NCBI RefSeq assembly: GCF_963677875.1 | Contig: NZ_OY782567.1 | Span: 62,001-126,000 of the forward strand | Length of the DNA stretch: 64,000 nucleotides | Direction of reading: 5' to 3' | Source: Thiomicrorhabdus sp. | Lineage (GTDB): Bacteria > Pseudomonadota > Gammaproteobacteria > Thiomicrospirales > Thiomicrospiraceae | Shown here: positions 25,777 to 36,769 of the stretch, in pieces | How the letters are laid out: every line of letters starts with the position of its first letter | Numbering within the stretch: the stretch's first letter is position 1 | The notes under the pieces: generated by a model | Seen by the model: only the letters and a program-made list of their open reading frames with translations | Told to the model about the DNA's origin: nothing | Databases searched by the model: none | Made by a program: the position numbers and the translations under genes

Positions 25777-26032
25777 GGATATTGGCCTTTTCCCGGTCGG
25801 TGCCGATCAGTTTGATGACGAAGACGGTTTGTGGAATTTCCTGCAGCACTTTTTCGATTTCGATGTTCATTGCATTCATCACGTCTGCGAATTCACCGTA
25901 AATATGCGTGCTCATGCTGTTACGTTGAACCGCGACCTTTTCTGCCCTTTCCATCGCTTCGATAAAATCGAGGATCGGTTGGCAGTATTCTTCCTTTAGA
26001 GGGTACATGCTGATATCGACGGATACTTTCAC
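25766..26032 (-). CDS. thiamine-binding protein, MTH1187/YkoF-like (paralogue 2)
   Basis: An 88-residue small alpha/beta protein of the thiamine-binding MTH1187/YkoF family: VSVDISMYPLKEEYCQPILD, then RNSMSTHIYGEF and VFVIKLIGTD, matching the paralogue at 26702-26944 along its length. GTG 26032 is taken as the start, because AGGAG is 7 bases upstream and the residues after it align with the first residues of the paralogue; the longer frame to 26080 runs back into the methyltransferase gene. Family members bind thiamine or related pyrimidines without a known enzymatic role and often sit in TPP-regulated operons. Confidence 0.8.
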   Translation of the reverse strand: MKVSVDISMYPLKEEYCQPILDFIEAMERAEKVAVQRNSMSTHIYGEFADVMNAMNIEIEKVLQEIPQTVFVIKLIGTDREKANIRAC

Positions 26033-26048
26033 GATTTTCTCCTGGTTG

Positions 26049-26681
26049 TTATTGGATCTTCTCTGCACGAACCACGACAAAAGTTCCTTGGTCGTGCCCG
26101 CGCAGAATGGCGGTTGATTCGTTTGCGGCGCTTTCCGGTAAGACCGTTTGTACGCTGGCGCTAATGAAAAATCCAGCCCGTTTCAGCAGGCATTCGATCT
26201 CATTGTAGCTGTAGAAGGTGGCGTCGCAGTAGAAGGGGCTTTCGTGCTTGTGTTTTTCGTAGACCTGGCCGAGTTCCGAATTGCGTTCAAGGAAGGCGAT
26301 GATTATCGAGCCGTCGGTTTTGATGACTCGTGCGGCTTCCAGATAAGCTTGTTCTGGATCGTCCAGAAAACAGGTTGAAGTGATAAAGGCAGCGAAATCA
26401 TACTGCCGGTCTGCAATCGGCAGGGATTCGGCTACGCCTTCCGTCAGGTCGAGGCCTCGTTCCTGTTTGGCTCTGTCCCGCATGGCTTTGGCCGGTTCGA
26501 TGCCTGTGTCGATATTGAGCGGTTGTGTGAAGCGGCCGCTGCCGGCGCCAATCTCAATCCCTTTTCCTTGTGGCAGGAGTTGCTTGATTGCGTTGATTTC
26601 CGCCTGGTAGGTTTCGGGATTTTCATCAAACCATTGATCATAGGTATCGGCGTGCGATTCGTAGCCTTGTGTTTTCGGCAT
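26049..26681 (-). CDS. SAM-dependent class I methyltransferase in the thiamine locus
   Basis: A 210-residue Methyltransf_11-like protein: YDQWFDENPETYQAEI near the N-terminus, motif I GIEIGAGSGRF (about 48-58), the acidic residue in NIDTGIEPA, motif IV region YDFAAFITSTCFLDDP and DGSIIIAFLE. Substrate not recognised. ATG 26681 is used since ACGGAG lies just upstream; the longer start at 26711 overlaps the preceding gene. It sits between two thiamine-binding paralogues, all on one strand with short gaps, so it is under the same TPP control, an unusual companion in such operons. Confidence 0.8.
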   Translation of the reverse strand: MPKTQGYESHADTYDQWFDENPETYQAEINAIKQLLPQGKGIEIGAGSGRFTQPLNIDTGIEPAKAMRDRAKQERGLDLTEGVAESLPIADRQYDFAAFITSTCFLDDPEQAYLEAARVIKTDGSIIIAFLERNSELGQVYEKHKHESPFYCDATFYSYNEIECLLKRAGFFISASVQTVLPESAANESTAILRGHDQGTFVVVRAEKIQ

Positions 26682-26701
26682 ATGGATGGCTCCGTAAAGA
26701 T

Positions 26702-26944
26702 TTAGTGGCAACCGCCGGAAAGCTTAATGACAAAAACGCTTTCCGGGAGGGCTTGCAAAGTCGTATGCATTTCCGTGTTCAAGATCGGCATGATCAAAGT
26801 GTAGTCGCCGTAAATGGTGGTGCTCATGCTGTTACGCGAGATCAACAGATCTGGGTGCGTTTCCAGACGCCCGATAAAATCCAGAACCGGTTGGCGATAG
26901 GATTCGTTGAGCGGATAAAGGCTGATGTCGACGGAAATTTTCAT
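26702..26944 (-). CDS. thiamine-binding protein, MTH1187/YkoF-like (paralogue 1)
   Basis: An 80-residue protein of the thiamine-binding YkoF/MTH1187 family, starting MKISVDISLYPLNESYRQPV, with SRNSMSTTIYGDY (about 37-49) and VFVIKLSGGCH at the end. It aligns nearly end to end with the second paralogue downstream. ATG 26944 follows AAGGAGT. It lies 74 bp after the TonB receptor gene and is probably cotranscribed with it. Cytoplasmic location is expected since no signal peptide is seen, so it would act after uptake, as a sensor, buffer or donor. Confidence 0.82.
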   Translation of the reverse strand: MKISVDISLYPLNESYRQPVLDFIGRLETHPDLLISRNSMSTTIYGDYTLIMPILNTEMHTTLQALPESVFVIKLSGGCH

Positions 26945-27018
26945 ATCGGACTCCTTGTGAAAGCGGATTGATCGCCGGCCAAAAAAACGAAAATCTGCCC
27001 GGCGCTCTGCGTGTTGAA

Positions 27019-29151
27019 TCAGAAGTACAAACGGTAAGTGACGCCATATTGACGTGGGTCGCCCAAGCGGACGAACTTGTCTTCGGTGCCGTCTGCGTCG
27101 ATGTCGAAGTAGAAGCCGCGAGTTGCATAGCGCTCGTCAGCCAGGTTTTTCCCCCAGAGGTAAATTTCGTAATTCTGGGCTTCATAACCAAGACGCGCAT
27201 CGACGATATGATACGGCTTGGATTTTATATTATGCGAATTGTCGAAGTAGAATGCGTCTAGAGCGGTAATATCCGCTTGCAGATAGAAACCGTTCGGACT
27301 TCTGTATTTTCCGCCTAAATTTGCTTGATAGTTCGGGGCATGCGCCTGTTCGCGATCCTTGATGGTGAAGTTGCTGTTAATCGGCGTGCCGCTGATTTCG
27401 GTTTTCAGTAACCCTAGAGAGCCGTAGAGGTTCCATTTGCGGTTCAGTTGCCAATCAAACTCCGTTTCTATACCGTAGTTTTTAGCACTGTCCAGGTTTT
27501 CGGTAAAGAAGACCCATTCATAACCGCCCGGTTCGTAGCTGTAACCGTCGAATTGAGGGTTGGTGCGATCCATGTAGAAAATCGTCGTGGAGGTTTGCAA
27601 ACCATATTCCCGATAATTGGATTTTAAACCGATTTCGTAATTGTATAGAGTTTCGGCATCGTAGGTGACATTGCTGGTGCCGCTTAAGCCCGCGTTGAAT
27701 CCGCCGGCTTTGTAGCCGCGGGTAATGCCTGCGAAAGCGGTGTGGCGCGCATTGTACTTATGGATGTAGTGAATGGATGCGCCCCACAAGGTCTCATCCG
27801 GATCGAAGTTGTCGTTCAGGGTGTAATCATAGGGTGCGCCACCAAAATTGGTGTCGTCGCCGTACTGATGTGTGGACAAGTCAAAGGACTGCTGGTTGCG
27901 CTCGATGCGTACCGAATATTGTAGCGTCGTTTTATCGGTAACTGCTTGATTCAACTGAGTGTAGAGTGCCAGTTTGTTATGGGTGAAGTCACTGTCAGCG
28001 TCGGTGTTATAGGCTACCGAAGAGGACGGGTAGGTGTAAAATTCATTGCGCTCATTGCTTTCATTCAGATGTGACAGGTACAGTCCGGCAAGCCAGTCGG
28101 TGGAATTGGAGAACAGTTTTGAACGGTCGGTTGAGGTCCAGCGTAACTCTTGGTAAAGGGTTCTTCGGTGTTTTTGGTTGGCGTAATAAGAGTCTTCATT
28201 AACCACGTCGGCTTGCCAGTCCGTGTCGTAGCTGTAGAGCATATCGCTGTTGGTAAGACCGGTTTTACTGGTCAGGACAAAGTTACGGTTTCCGGTCCAG
28301 GTGGCTTTTACTGAGCCGGCGTTGGAAAGTTGAGTATCTTTACCGGGGCGATCGGATTTCGTGGTAAAGGTGTTATCACGCGACCAGGCATCATAACCGT
28401 CGTTTAAATCGGCGTGGAGCAAGGTGATATCGACCGTTGTCTCCGGATTTGGGAACAGGCGAAGTTTGCCGCGGAGGTTCAGGTCGTTTTGATTGTTGGT
28501 GTCGTCTCTGTTTAAGGTGCTGTTGTGGCGGAAACCATCCTGTTGCTGCTTGAAAATTGACAAGCGATATAATGGTGCGGCTTCGCCTTTGCCCAAAGGC
28601 CCGCTGGTGACAATCCCCAGCTCTTTAAGATTGTCTTGACCAATGGTTGCTTCAAACATTCCTTCTTCGTAAGGTGTGGGCTCGTTGCTTTCGATATTGA
28701 TCAGGCCGGCGATAGCGCTTTGGCCGTAACGAGTATTTTGCGGGCCTCTTAAAACTTCGATCTGTTTGACGTCAAACAGGTTTCCGGCGGCGCCTATGCC
28801 GCTGAAATCGATGTCGTCAATGGCGAAGCCGACGCTGGAATTCGGTGCGCCGGTGTATTCATCGCGTTCGCCGATCCCGCGGATCTGGAGGTGACGTGCG
28901 TGAGAGCTTTGCCCTGAAAGGTTGACATTGGGCGTCTTAAGCAGGATGTCGTCAAAGTGGTCGGCTCCCTGATCTTTGATGTGTGCTTCGTTTTTGACGT
29001 CAACGCTGGCCGGAATGTCCTGCAGTTTTGTCTGGCGGAGGTCGGCGCTGACGGTCACCGGTGCAAGTTGTTCGTCGGCATGGGCAGAGAAAAAAGGAAA
29101 GGCCATCAAACCGGCCAGGGCAAGATTTAATCGACTTAAGCGAAAATTCAT
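27019..29151 (-). CDS. TonB-dependent outer-membrane receptor for thiamine
   Basis: A 710-residue TonB-dependent receptor. It has a signal peptide ending FSAHADEQ, a TonB-box-like APVTVSADL segment, a plug domain (about 40-160) with VLRGPQNTRYGQSAIAGLIN, and a 22-strand barrel finishing in aromatic VTYRLYF. ATG 29151 follows AAGGAG. A TPP riboswitch with a downstream terminator-like hairpin lies in the leader, so expression should fall when thiamine pyrophosphate is plentiful. This makes thiamine or its precursor the likely cargo, since iron receptors are not TPP-controlled. It is the first gene of a five-gene thiamine operon. Confidence 0.9.
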   Translation of the reverse strand: MNFRLSRLNLALAGLMAFPFFSAHADEQLAPVTVSADLRQTKLQDIPASVDVKNEAHIKDQGADHFDDILLKTPNVNLSGQSSHARHLQIRGIGERDEYTGAPNSSVGFAIDDIDFSGIGAAGNLFDVKQIEVLRGPQNTRYGQSAIAGLINIESNEPTPYEEGMFEATIGQDNLKELGIVTSGPLGKGEAAPLYRLSIFKQQQDGFRHNSTLNRDDTNNQNDLNLRGKLRLFPNPETTVDITLLHADLNDGYDAWSRDNTFTTKSDRPGKDTQLSNAGSVKATWTGNRNFVLTSKTGLTNSDMLYSYDTDWQADVVNEDSYYANQKHRRTLYQELRWTSTDRSKLFSNSTDWLAGLYLSHLNESNERNEFYTYPSSSVAYNTDADSDFTHNKLALYTQLNQAVTDKTTLQYSVRIERNQQSFDLSTHQYGDDTNFGGAPYDYTLNDNFDPDETLWGASIHYIHKYNARHTAFAGITRGYKAGGFNAGLSGTSNVTYDAETLYNYEIGLKSNYREYGLQTSTTIFYMDRTNPQFDGYSYEPGGYEWVFFTENLDSAKNYGIETEFDWQLNRKWNLYGSLGLLKTEISGTPINSNFTIKDREQAHAPNYQANLGGKYRSPNGFYLQADITALDAFYFDNSHNIKSKPYHIVDARLGYEAQNYEIYLWGKNLADERYATRGFYFDIDADGTEDKFVRLGDPRQYGVTYRLYF

Positions 29152-29195
29152 GGGTTGCGCTCCTTAGCATAGTCATCGCCTGGGAGCGCGACGCA

Positions 29196-29218
29196 GAAAA
29201 ATGGAATGCAATTCCATT
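29196..29218 (-). terminator. hairpin plus T-run in the TPP leader (expression platform)
   Basis: On the minus strand, ATGGAAT and ATTCCAT (29201-29217) pair around a 3-base loop and run into a short T-tract (29196-29200). Flanking GCGACG and CGTCGC can extend or compete with it. Its place between the aptamer and the receptor start fits a transcription attenuator. Confidence 0.5.
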
Positions 29219-29230
29219 GACAACGTCGCT

Positions 29231-29316
29231 GCCTTTTCCTACGCCGGTATGATCCGGATCAGGTTCAAGGGTCTATCCTTACGGAAATCTCAGGCCTTGC
29301 GGCCGCCCCTAGGCAC
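29231..29316 (-). promoter_or_regulatory. TPP (thiamine pyrophosphate) riboswitch
   Basis: Read on the minus strand the segment holds the conserved THI-box parts in order: GGGG(C/T)GCC-like start near 29311, GCCTGAGA (29288-29295), ACCCTTGAACCTGATC (29256-29271), then CCGGATCATACCGGCG and GTAGGAAA. These are the pyrimidine- and pyrophosphate-binding arms of the TPP aptamer. It precedes the receptor gene and the whole thiamine uptake operon. Confidence 0.95.
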
Positions 29317-29470
29317 GATTATGTTTTTTTGATAATTGAAATTTTTGCCTATTCTACTCTATTTTTGAGAAAAATTATCGTTTTGCTTTATCAAACCCTA
29401 GCTTAGATCTATTAGAAGATGTTAAAATGCTTGGCTTGATTTTAATCCATGAATAGAAGAGTTGTTTCTC

Positions 29471-31396
29471 ATGCCAATCATCACTTTACCGGACGGTTCT
29501 ACCAAGCAGTTTGAGCAGCCTGTATCTGTTATGCAGGTTGCAGAATCCATTGGCGCAGGACTGGCGAAAGCAACGGTCGCCGGGCGCGTCAACGGACAAT
29601 TGAAAGATGCCAGTGATTTAATCACGGATGACGCTACGCTTGAAATCGTCACGATGAAAGATGAAGACGGTGTGCATATTATGCGTCACTCTTGCGCGCA
29701 CCTTTTGGGGCACGCATTGAAGCAGCTTTATCCTGACGTCAAGATGGCGATCGGGCCGGTCATCGATAACGGTTTCTACTATGACATCGATATGGATTAC
29801 AAAATTACGCCGGAAGATCTGAAAAAAATCGAAAAGCGTATGCAGGAACTGGCGAAAACCAAGTATCCGGTCATTAAAAAGATGTTGCCGCGCGATGAAG
29901 CGGTTGCGACTTTCGAATCCCGCGGTGAAGATTATAAGCTGGAATTGATTCGTGACCTTCCGGATGAAACTCAATTCGGTTTCTACTTCCACGAAGAGTA
30001 TGTGGATATGTGTGTCGGACCGCACGTGCCGAATATGTCATTTACCAAGGCATTCAAGCTCACTCATGTGGCTGGAGCTTACTGGCGCGGCAGTTCCGAT
30101 AACAAAATGCTTCAACGGATTTACGGTGTTGCTTTCGCCAATAAAGACGATTTGAAAGCTTACCTGAAAATGATGGAAGAGGCCGAAAAGCGTGACCATC
30201 GTAAATTAGGTAAGGTGCTGGATTTGTTCCATGTTGATGAAATCGCTCCGGGGATGGCGTTCTGGCATCCGAAAGGAACCACCTTGTACCGCGTAGTGGA
30301 GGAGTATATGCGTGGTCAGCTGGTTGCCAACGATTATGAAGAGATTCGCACGCCATTTATTATGGATCGTTCTCTGTGGGAAAAATCCGGTCACTGGGAC
30401 AAGTTCAAAGACAATATGTTCACCACCGAGACCGATAACCGCGATTACGCTGTTAAGCCGATGAACTGCCCAGGGCATATTCAGGTGTTTAACCAGCATT
30501 TGCACTCTTACCGCGACTTGCCGGTTCGTATCGCCGAGTTCGGTACCGTTCACCGTAACGAGCCGTCCGGAACGCTTCACGGTCTGATGCGTGTGCGCTC
30601 TTTCACACAGGATGATGCGCATATCTTCTGTACACCGGATCAGATTAAGCAGGAAGTGCAGGGGTGTATCGACCTGGTTTATGAAACCTATGCGGATTTC
30701 GGTTTTGAAAATATCGCGGTGAAATTCTCGACCCGCCCTGAAATGCGCGTCGGTTCCGACGAAGTATGGGATTTGGCGGAAGAAGCCTTGGAAGCAACTT
30801 TGCAGGATGCCGGTCTTGAATATGCACTACAACCGGGTGAAGGGGCTTTCTACGGTCCGAAGATCGAATTCCAGTTAAAAGACTGTATCGGACGTGTCTG
30901 GCAGTGCGGAACCATTCAGCTGGATTTCTCGATGACTCAGGCTGAACGTTTGAATGCGGTTTACGTCGATTCGGATAATGAGAAGAAGCATCCGGTGATG
31001 ATTCACCGTGCTATCCTGGGATCTTTGGAGCGTTTCGTCGGTATCCTGGTCGAGCATTACGAAGGAAAATTCCCAACTTGGCTGGCGCCGGTTCAAATGG
31101 TAACGGCATCAATATCGGAAGTGCATAACGAATATGTTGCCGAATTAACTAAAAAATTGAAAAAACATGGGTTTAGAGCCGAATCGGACTTGAGAAATGA
31201 GAAGGTTGGGTTTAAAATTCGCGAACACACCATGCAGCGCGTACCTTATATCTTAGTGGTAGGTGATCAAGAAATGGCTGAAGGCACCGTTAACGTTCGT
31301 GCCAGAGGTGGACAGAATCTGGGTTCTTTCGATTTCGATGAACTGCTGGATCTGCTCAATAACGATATCGCCAACCTTGGACGTGTCGTTGAGTAA
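29471..31396 (+). CDS. thrS: threonyl-tRNA synthetase
   Basis: A 641-residue class II synthetase that charges tRNA-Thr. Domains in order: TGS (about 1-62), the TGS-linked editing domain with [12 protein letters not shown] (about 73-84, the HxxxH zinc/editing site), the catalytic core with the motif 2 region and [10 protein letters not shown] (about 333-342, zinc-site Cys), motif 3 near [13 protein letters not shown], and the C-terminal anticodon-binding domain. ATG 29471 is chosen over the TTG nine bases earlier because the family starts MPIITLPDG. It heads the thrS-infC-rpmI-rplT-pheST run, as in Escherichia coli. Confidence 0.97.
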   Translation: MPIITLPDGSTKQFEQPVSVMQVAESIGAGLAKATVAGRVNGQLKDASDLITDDATLEIVTMKDEDGVHIMRHSCAHLLGHALKQLYPDVKMAIGPVIDNGFYYDIDMDYKITPEDLKKIEKRMQELAKTKYPVIKKMLPRDEAVATFESRGEDYKLELIRDLPDETQFGFYFHEEYVDMCVGPHVPNMSFTKAFKLTHVAGAYWRGSSDNKMLQRIYGVAFANKDDLKAYLKMMEEAEKRDHRKLGKVLDLFHVDEIAPGMAFWHPKGTTLYRVVEEYMRGQLVANDYEEIRTPFIMDRSLWEKSGHWDKFKDNMFTTETDNRDYAVKPMNCPGHIQVFNQHLHSYRDLPVRIAEFGTVHRNEPSGTLHGLMRVRSFTQDDAHIFCTPDQIKQEVQGCIDLVYETYADFGFENIAVKFSTRPEMRVGSDEVWDLAEEALEATLQDAGLEYALQPGEGAFYGPKIEFQLKDCIGRVWQCGTIQLDFSMTQAERLNAVYVDSDNEKKHPVMIHRAILGSLERFVGILVEHYEGKFPTWLAPVQMVTASISEVHNEYVAELTKKLKKHGFRAESDLRNEKVGFKIREHTMQRVPYILVVGDQEMAEGTVNVRARGGQNLGSFDFDELLDLLNNDIANLGRVVE

Positions 31397-31437
31397 CGGT
31401 CGCTGTATTTATATTGTAATAAACGGAGGATATTGCT

Positions 31438-31992
31438 ATCGCAATTAGAAGAGGTCGTGGAAGACCACAACAACCTGAAGCACCTAAAGATAGAATAAAC
31501 AGAGCCATCACTGCGCGTGAAGTTCGTTTGATTGACGCCGAAGGCGAACAAGCCGGTGTCGTTCCAATTCAGGAAGCTCTGGAAGCCGCTACCGAAGCGG
31601 GTCTGGATTTAGTTGAAATTGCGGCCACAGCAAATCCTCCGGTTTGCAAAATCATGGACTACGGCAAGTTTCTGTATCAACAGCAGAAAAAGCAGCATGA
31701 AGCGAAGAAAAAGCAGAAGCAAGTCCAGGTAAAAGAAGTTAAGTTTCGCCCAGGAACTGAGGAGGGAGATTATCAGGTCAAACTACGCAACCTGATAAAA
31801 TTCCTGGAAAAAGGGGATCGCGTCAAGGTAACCATCTGGTTCCGTGGTCGTGAGATTACCCATAAGGAACTGGGATTGAAAGTGTTGGAGCGCGTGCGCG
31901 ATGACATTCAGGAAATCGGTACTGTTGAACAGATGCCGAAGATGGAAGGTCGTCAAATGCAGATGATGGTTGCTCCAACCAAGAAAAAGTAA
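31438..31992 (+). CDS. infC: translation initiation factor IF-3, non-canonical start
   Basis: A 184-residue IF-3, which prevents 30S-50S joining and checks the start codon. Conserved features: [15 protein letters not shown] at the N-terminus (about 19-33), the linker [30 protein letters not shown] and [14 protein letters not shown] near the end. No ATG, GTG or TTG lies at the right place: the first in-frame TTG (31528) would delete the conserved N-terminal 30 residues. The reading frame opens upstream, and ATC at 31438-31440, 8 bases after GGAGG (31425-31429), is the best start; ATT at 31432 is possible but too close. Rare start codons are known in infC, where they allow self-control by IF-3. 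Confidence 0.9.
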   Translation: MAIRRGRGRPQQPEAPKDRINRAITAREVRLIDAEGEQAGVVPIQEALEAATEAGLDLVEIAATANPPVCKIMDYGKFLYQQQKKQHEAKKKQKQVQVKEVKFRPGTEEGDYQVKLRNLIKFLEKGDRVKVTIWFRGREITHKELGLKVLERVRDDIQEIGTVEQMPKMEGRQMQMMVAPTKKK

Positions 31993-32040
31993 GCCGAGCA
32001 GCTTGCTTTATACAACAGCTGGGGCTGGTTGATTGTCAAC

Positions 32041-32111
32041 CGGCTTCCGGTGCAGCTCCCTCAGTGCTGTTGGTTGTTTCCCGGAAGGCCGTCCTTTTTA
32101 GTTGGGCGGCC
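32041..32111 (+). promoter_or_regulatory. structured leader between infC and rpmI, candidate L20 operator
   Basis: The 193-bp gap before rpmI contains two overlapping helices: CTTCCGG (32044-32050) with CCGGAAG (32081-32087), and GGCCGTCC (32087-32094) with GGGCGGCC (32104-32111, one G-U pair). In Escherichia coli ribosomal protein L20 represses rpmI-rplT from a structured site in this same gap. Similar function here is inference. Confidence 0.4.
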
Positions 32112-32185
32112 ATTGTAAAAATCAAGTGACTCGAAGTGGCTGAAGGGCGACCGATGAGTATCACTTAAATGCGGAGTTTCATTCA

Positions 32186-32383
32186 ATGCCAAAGATGAAA
32201 ACAAACAGTAGTGCTGCAAAGCGCTTCAAAAAAACCGGCTCTGGCCGCTTTAAATGCAAACAGTCTCACCTTCGTCATATCTTGACTAAGAAATCGACTA
32301 AGCGTAAACGTCAGCTTCGTTCTGGAAGCATGATTCACGATCACGATGTGGCAATGGTTCGCCGCATGTTGCCTTACGCTTAA
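32186..32383 (+). CDS. rpmI: 50S ribosomal protein L35
   Basis: A 65-residue basic ribosomal protein: [20 protein letters not shown] start and [19 protein letters not shown] end, full family length. It sits between infC and rplT, the standard order, with the structured leader upstream. It is a late-assembly component of the large subunit. Confidence 0.97.
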   Translation: MPKMKTNSSAAKRFKKTGSGRFKCKQSHLRHILTKKSTKRKRQLRSGSMIHDHDVAMVRRMLPYA

Positions 32384-32401
32384 TCAGGGGAGATGTAAAA
32401 G

Positions 32402-32758
32402 ATGGCAAGAGTTAAAAGAGGCGTGATCGCACGTCGTCGTCACAATAAAGTACTGAAACAGGCGAAAGGTTACTACGGTGCCCGCAGCAAGATTTTCCGC
32501 GTTGCTCGTCAAGCGGTGATCAAAGCGGGGCAATATGCGTACCGTGACCGTCGTCAGCGTAAACGTCAATTCCGTCGTCTATGGATCGCGCGTATCAACG
32601 CTGCGGCTCGTATGAACGGCATGACTTACAGCCGTTTTATCAACGGTGTAAGCAAAGCGGGAATCGAAGTTGACCGTAAAGTACTTGCTGACATTGCAGT
32701 ACATGATGCAGCAGCATTTGCGGCCATTGCTGAAAAAGCAAAAGCGGCACTTGCTTAA
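32402..32758 (+). CDS. rplT: 50S ribosomal protein L20
   Basis: A 118-residue protein starting [20 protein letters not shown], full length, with the conserved [14 protein letters not shown] core and long basic N-terminal arm. L20 binds 23S rRNA early in assembly and in enterobacteria represses its own operon. It is 18 bp after rpmI and is followed by a strong intrinsic terminator. Confidence 0.97.
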   Translation: MARVKRGVIARRRHNKVLKQAKGYYGARSKIFRVARQAVIKAGQYAYRDRRQRKRQFRRLWIARINAAARMNGMTYSRFINGVSKAGIEVDRKVLADIAVHDAAAFAAIAEKAKAALA

Positions 32759-32788
32759 GTATCGTCACTAGGTTTGCCTAGTTAAAGG

Positions 32789-32817
32789 ATAGGGGACTTT
32801 GGGTCCCCTATTTTTTT
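32789..32817 (+). terminator. intrinsic terminator after rplT
   Basis: Stem TAGGGGAC / GTCCCCTA around a TTTGG-like loop (32790-32810) followed directly by seven T (32811-32817). It separates the infC-rplT transcript from pheST. Confidence 0.9.
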
Positions 32818-32935
32818 CCTCTTTCCGCAAGATCGATTGCGGCAAAAGTGAATAGCGTTAATCGGATTTTGGCCTTTCCCTGAAAGCATCCTATTAACTC
32901 TATTCATTTAATCCGTTTAAGAACATTTGTTTTAG

Positions 32936-33946
<1,011 letters not shown>

Positions 33947-33985
33947 GACTGTATAAATCCGATTAAAAGCTTTTGAGAAGACATT

Positions 33986-36373
33986 ATGAAATTTAGTGAA
34001 AATTGGTTGCGTGAGTGGACAAATCCTGACTGGAATACCGAACAGTTATCTGAAGAATTGAGTCTGGCCGGACTGGAAGTTGACGACGTGGAGCCGGTTG
34101 CAGGAGCCTTCACCAATGTGGTGGTTGGGCATGTTTTATCGGTTGAGAAGCATCCGGATGCGGATAAGTTAAACGTCACTCAGGTGGATGTCGGCGATGT
34201 CGAGCCGGTACAGATTGTATGCGGAGCGAAAAATGTCGTTGCTGGCATGAAAGCCTGTTGTGCCAAGGTTGGTGCGGTTTTGCCGGGTGATTTTAAAATC
34301 AAGAAAGCCAAATTGCGTGGTGTGCCTTCGAATGGCATGTTGTGCGGTGCCAGCGAAATCGGTTTACCGGACGATGGTGTGGACGGTTTGCATGTTCTTC
34401 CGGATGACGCGCCGATAGGAATGGATTTACGCGAATACCTGGATTTAAACGATTTCTCGATCGATGTCGATTTGACTCCGAACCGTACTGATTGTTTTAG
34501 TGTGATGGGGATTGCTCGTGATGTTCACGCAATCAGCGGTGCCGAGTTGAAAACGCCTTTTTCCGAGCGGGAAATGGCGGGAACAGCTGATTGCCAGGTA
34601 GCGATTGAAGTTTCCGATGCTGAAGCGTGTCCCAAATACATAGGATGCACGGTTACCGGTTTCAATACTCAGGTGCAAACACCTTTATGGATGAAGCAGC
34701 GTTTGGAGCGTTCCGGATTGAGACCGCTCAGTCTGGTAGTGGATATTACCAACTATGTGCTGCTGGAAATGGGGCAGCCGATGCACGCTTTCGATTTGCA
34801 CAAGCTGCAAGGTGCCGTGCAGGTTCGGAAATCCAATGCCGGTGAGAAACTAACCACTCTGGACGAGAAAGAAGTTGTTCTGGATGATGATACTCTGGTC
34901 ATAGCGGATAATTCCGGTGCCATTGCTCTGGCGGGCATTATGGGGGGATTATCCACTTCGGTAACCGATGATACGACGGCGATTTTCTTTGAATGTGCGC
35001 ATTTCAATCGTTTGGCGATTACCGGTAAAGCGCGCAAATATGGTTTGCATACCGACTCTTCAATGCGTTTCGAGCGTGGGGTTGATCCGCACTTGCCTGA
35101 ACGCGCACTGAACCGTGCTTTGGCTTTGTTCACCGAAATTGCCGGTGGAGAGGTCAGTAACATTAACGCCGTTGTCAGCGAAGTAAATCTTCCTAAAGCG
35201 GCGCTCATTACTTTGCGTCAGGAGACTTTGGATAAACGCTTGGGTGTTGAAGTCGCTTCTCAGCAAGTGAATGATATTTTCCAACGCCTTGGTTTCGGTG
35301 TCGAAGAGAATGCAACCGGTTGGAGCATGCAGGCACCAAGCTATCGTTTTGATATGGCGATCGAAATGGATCTGGTTGAAGAAGTCGGACGCGTTTACGG
35401 TTACAACAATCTGCCGGAAACGCCGTTGCACGCGCCAATGACATTGAATGAATTGCCGGAGTCAGAGCAAGAGTTGCTGGCATTAAAAACTGCGCTGGTT
35501 CAGCGCGGTTATAACGAAGTTGTGACCTATAGTTTTGTTGAAGAAAATAAACAAAAATGTCTGGCACCGGATCTGCCTTATGTCTTGGTTCAGAATCCGA
35601 TCTCCGATGATATGAAAGCCATGCGTACTACGTTGTTCCCGGGGCTGCTGCAAAGTGTGGCTTACAATCAGAACCGCCAGCAACCACGTGTGCGTTTGTT
35701 CGAAAGCGGTCTGGTGTTCTACAAAAACGACCAGGATTCGACCGGAGCCACTCAGGTGCCGATGATCGGTGGTGCTGTTGTCGGGAAGGTTGCGGCTTCC
35801 GGTTGGGACGAAGTTGAACGTAATGTTGATTTCTTTGATGTTAAAGGGGATGTCGAGACTTTGTTACGTATGAGTCATCAGATCGGTAAAATCCGTTTCG
35901 AACCTTGTTCGCACCCCGCATTGCATCCAGGGAAGTCGGCCAGTCTGGTCAAAAATGGAAAAGAGGTTGGGATCATCGGTCAATTGCATCCGCAGTGGGT
36001 AAAAACCATGGGTGTGAACGGCAATGTGTTCTTGTTTCAAGTCCGTCAGGATGCCTTGATGACCATGGAAGTTCCATGTGCGCAGGCAATTTCCAAATTC
36101 CCGGAAGTTCAACGTGATTTGGCCTTTGTCGTCGAAAACGAGCTGTCGGTTCAGTCTCTTCTGGATGCTGTAATGGTGGAATCCGATATTCTGCGCTCGG
36201 TGGATATTTTCGATATCTATCGCGGTCAAGGGCTTGCAGAAAATCAGAAAAGTGTTGCTTTGACATTGAAGGTTCAACATCAGGATCGCACACTGCAAGA
36301 TGATGAAGTCGATCAGTTGATTGCGCAGGTGCTTGAGTCCGCCAAGCAGAAAGTCAACGCTGTACTGCGCTGA
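33986..36373 (+). CDS. pheT: phenylalanyl-tRNA synthetase beta subunit
   Basis: A 795-residue subunit with the tRNA-binding OB domain near the N-terminus ([26 protein letters not shown], split here as about 46-71), B3/B4 editing domain ([18 protein letters not shown], about 161-178), B5 with [18 protein letters not shown] and the C-terminal FDX-ACB anticodon-like domain (about 700-795). Full family length. It starts 39 bp after pheS. An inverted repeat with an A-rich tail follows in the 100-bp gap before ihfA and may be a weak terminator. Confidence 0.97.
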   Translation: MKFSENWLREWTNPDWNTEQLSEELSLAGLEVDDVEPVAGAFTNVVVGHVLSVEKHPDADKLNVTQVDVGDVEPVQIVCGAKNVVAGMKACCAKVGAVLPGDFKIKKAKLRGVPSNGMLCGASEIGLPDDGVDGLHVLPDDAPIGMDLREYLDLNDFSIDVDLTPNRTDCFSVMGIARDVHAISGAELKTPFSEREMAGTADCQVAIEVSDAEACPKYIGCTVTGFNTQVQTPLWMKQRLERSGLRPLSLVVDITNYVLLEMGQPMHAFDLHKLQGAVQVRKSNAGEKLTTLDEKEVVLDDDTLVIADNSGAIALAGIMGGLSTSVTDDTTAIFFECAHFNRLAITGKARKYGLHTDSSMRFERGVDPHLPERALNRALALFTEIAGGEVSNINAVVSEVNLPKAALITLRQETLDKRLGVEVASQQVNDIFQRLGFGVEENATGWSMQAPSYRFDMAIEMDLVEEVGRVYGYNNLPETPLHAPMTLNELPESEQELLALKTALVQRGYNEVVTYSFVEENKQKCLAPDLPYVLVQNPISDDMKAMRTTLFPGLLQSVAYNQNRQQPRVRLFESGLVFYKNDQDSTGATQVPMIGGAVVGKVAASGWDEVERNVDFFDVKGDVETLLRMSHQIGKIRFEPCSHPALHPGKSASLVKNGKEVGIIGQLHPQWVKTMGVNGNVFLFQVRQDALMTMEVPCAQAISKFPEVQRDLAFVVENELSVQSLLDAVMVESDILRSVDIFDIYRGQGLAENQKSVALTLKVQHQDRTLQDDEVDQLIAQVLESAKQKVNAVLR

Positions 36374-36475
36374 TCGGCACATTTTGCTGGCGGTGAAAAA
36401 TGCAAGGTTTTTTACTGCTGGTTCAAGTAAAAAACTGTTAAAATACAACAATATAAATAAAATCAGGAAGGCGAT

Positions 36476-36769
36476 ATGACTTTGACAAAGGCAGATATTG
36501 CTCAACAATTATCGGATACATTCGGGTTTAACAAGCGTGAATCCAAGGAACTGGTCGAACAGTTCTACGATGAAATCAGTGAAGTTTTGATTTCCGGCGA
36601 GCAGATTAAATTGTCCGGTTTCGGAAACTTCGAATTACGGGACAAGGCTTCTCGTCCTGGACGTAATCCAAGAACCGGGGAAGATGTTCCTATCTCGGCT
36701 CGAAGAGTGGTAACATTTAAACCCGGACAAAAACTTCGTGCGCAAATAGATAACTATGACAAGTTCTAA
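36476..36769 (+). CDS. ihfA: integration host factor alpha subunit
   Basis: A 97-residue DNA-bending protein: [20 protein letters not shown], the [20 protein letters not shown] segment with the Pro that intercalates in the minor groove, and [14 protein letters not shown]. Position after pheT is the standard one for ihfA. It pairs with IhfB to bend DNA by about 160 degrees at regulatory sites. Its stop lies 13 bases inside the downstream regulator gene. Confidence 0.96.
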   Translation: MTLTKADIAQQLSDTFGFNKRESKELVEQFYDEISEVLISGEQIKLSGFGNFELRDKASRPGRNPRTGEDVPISARRVVTFKPGQKLRAQIDNYDKF

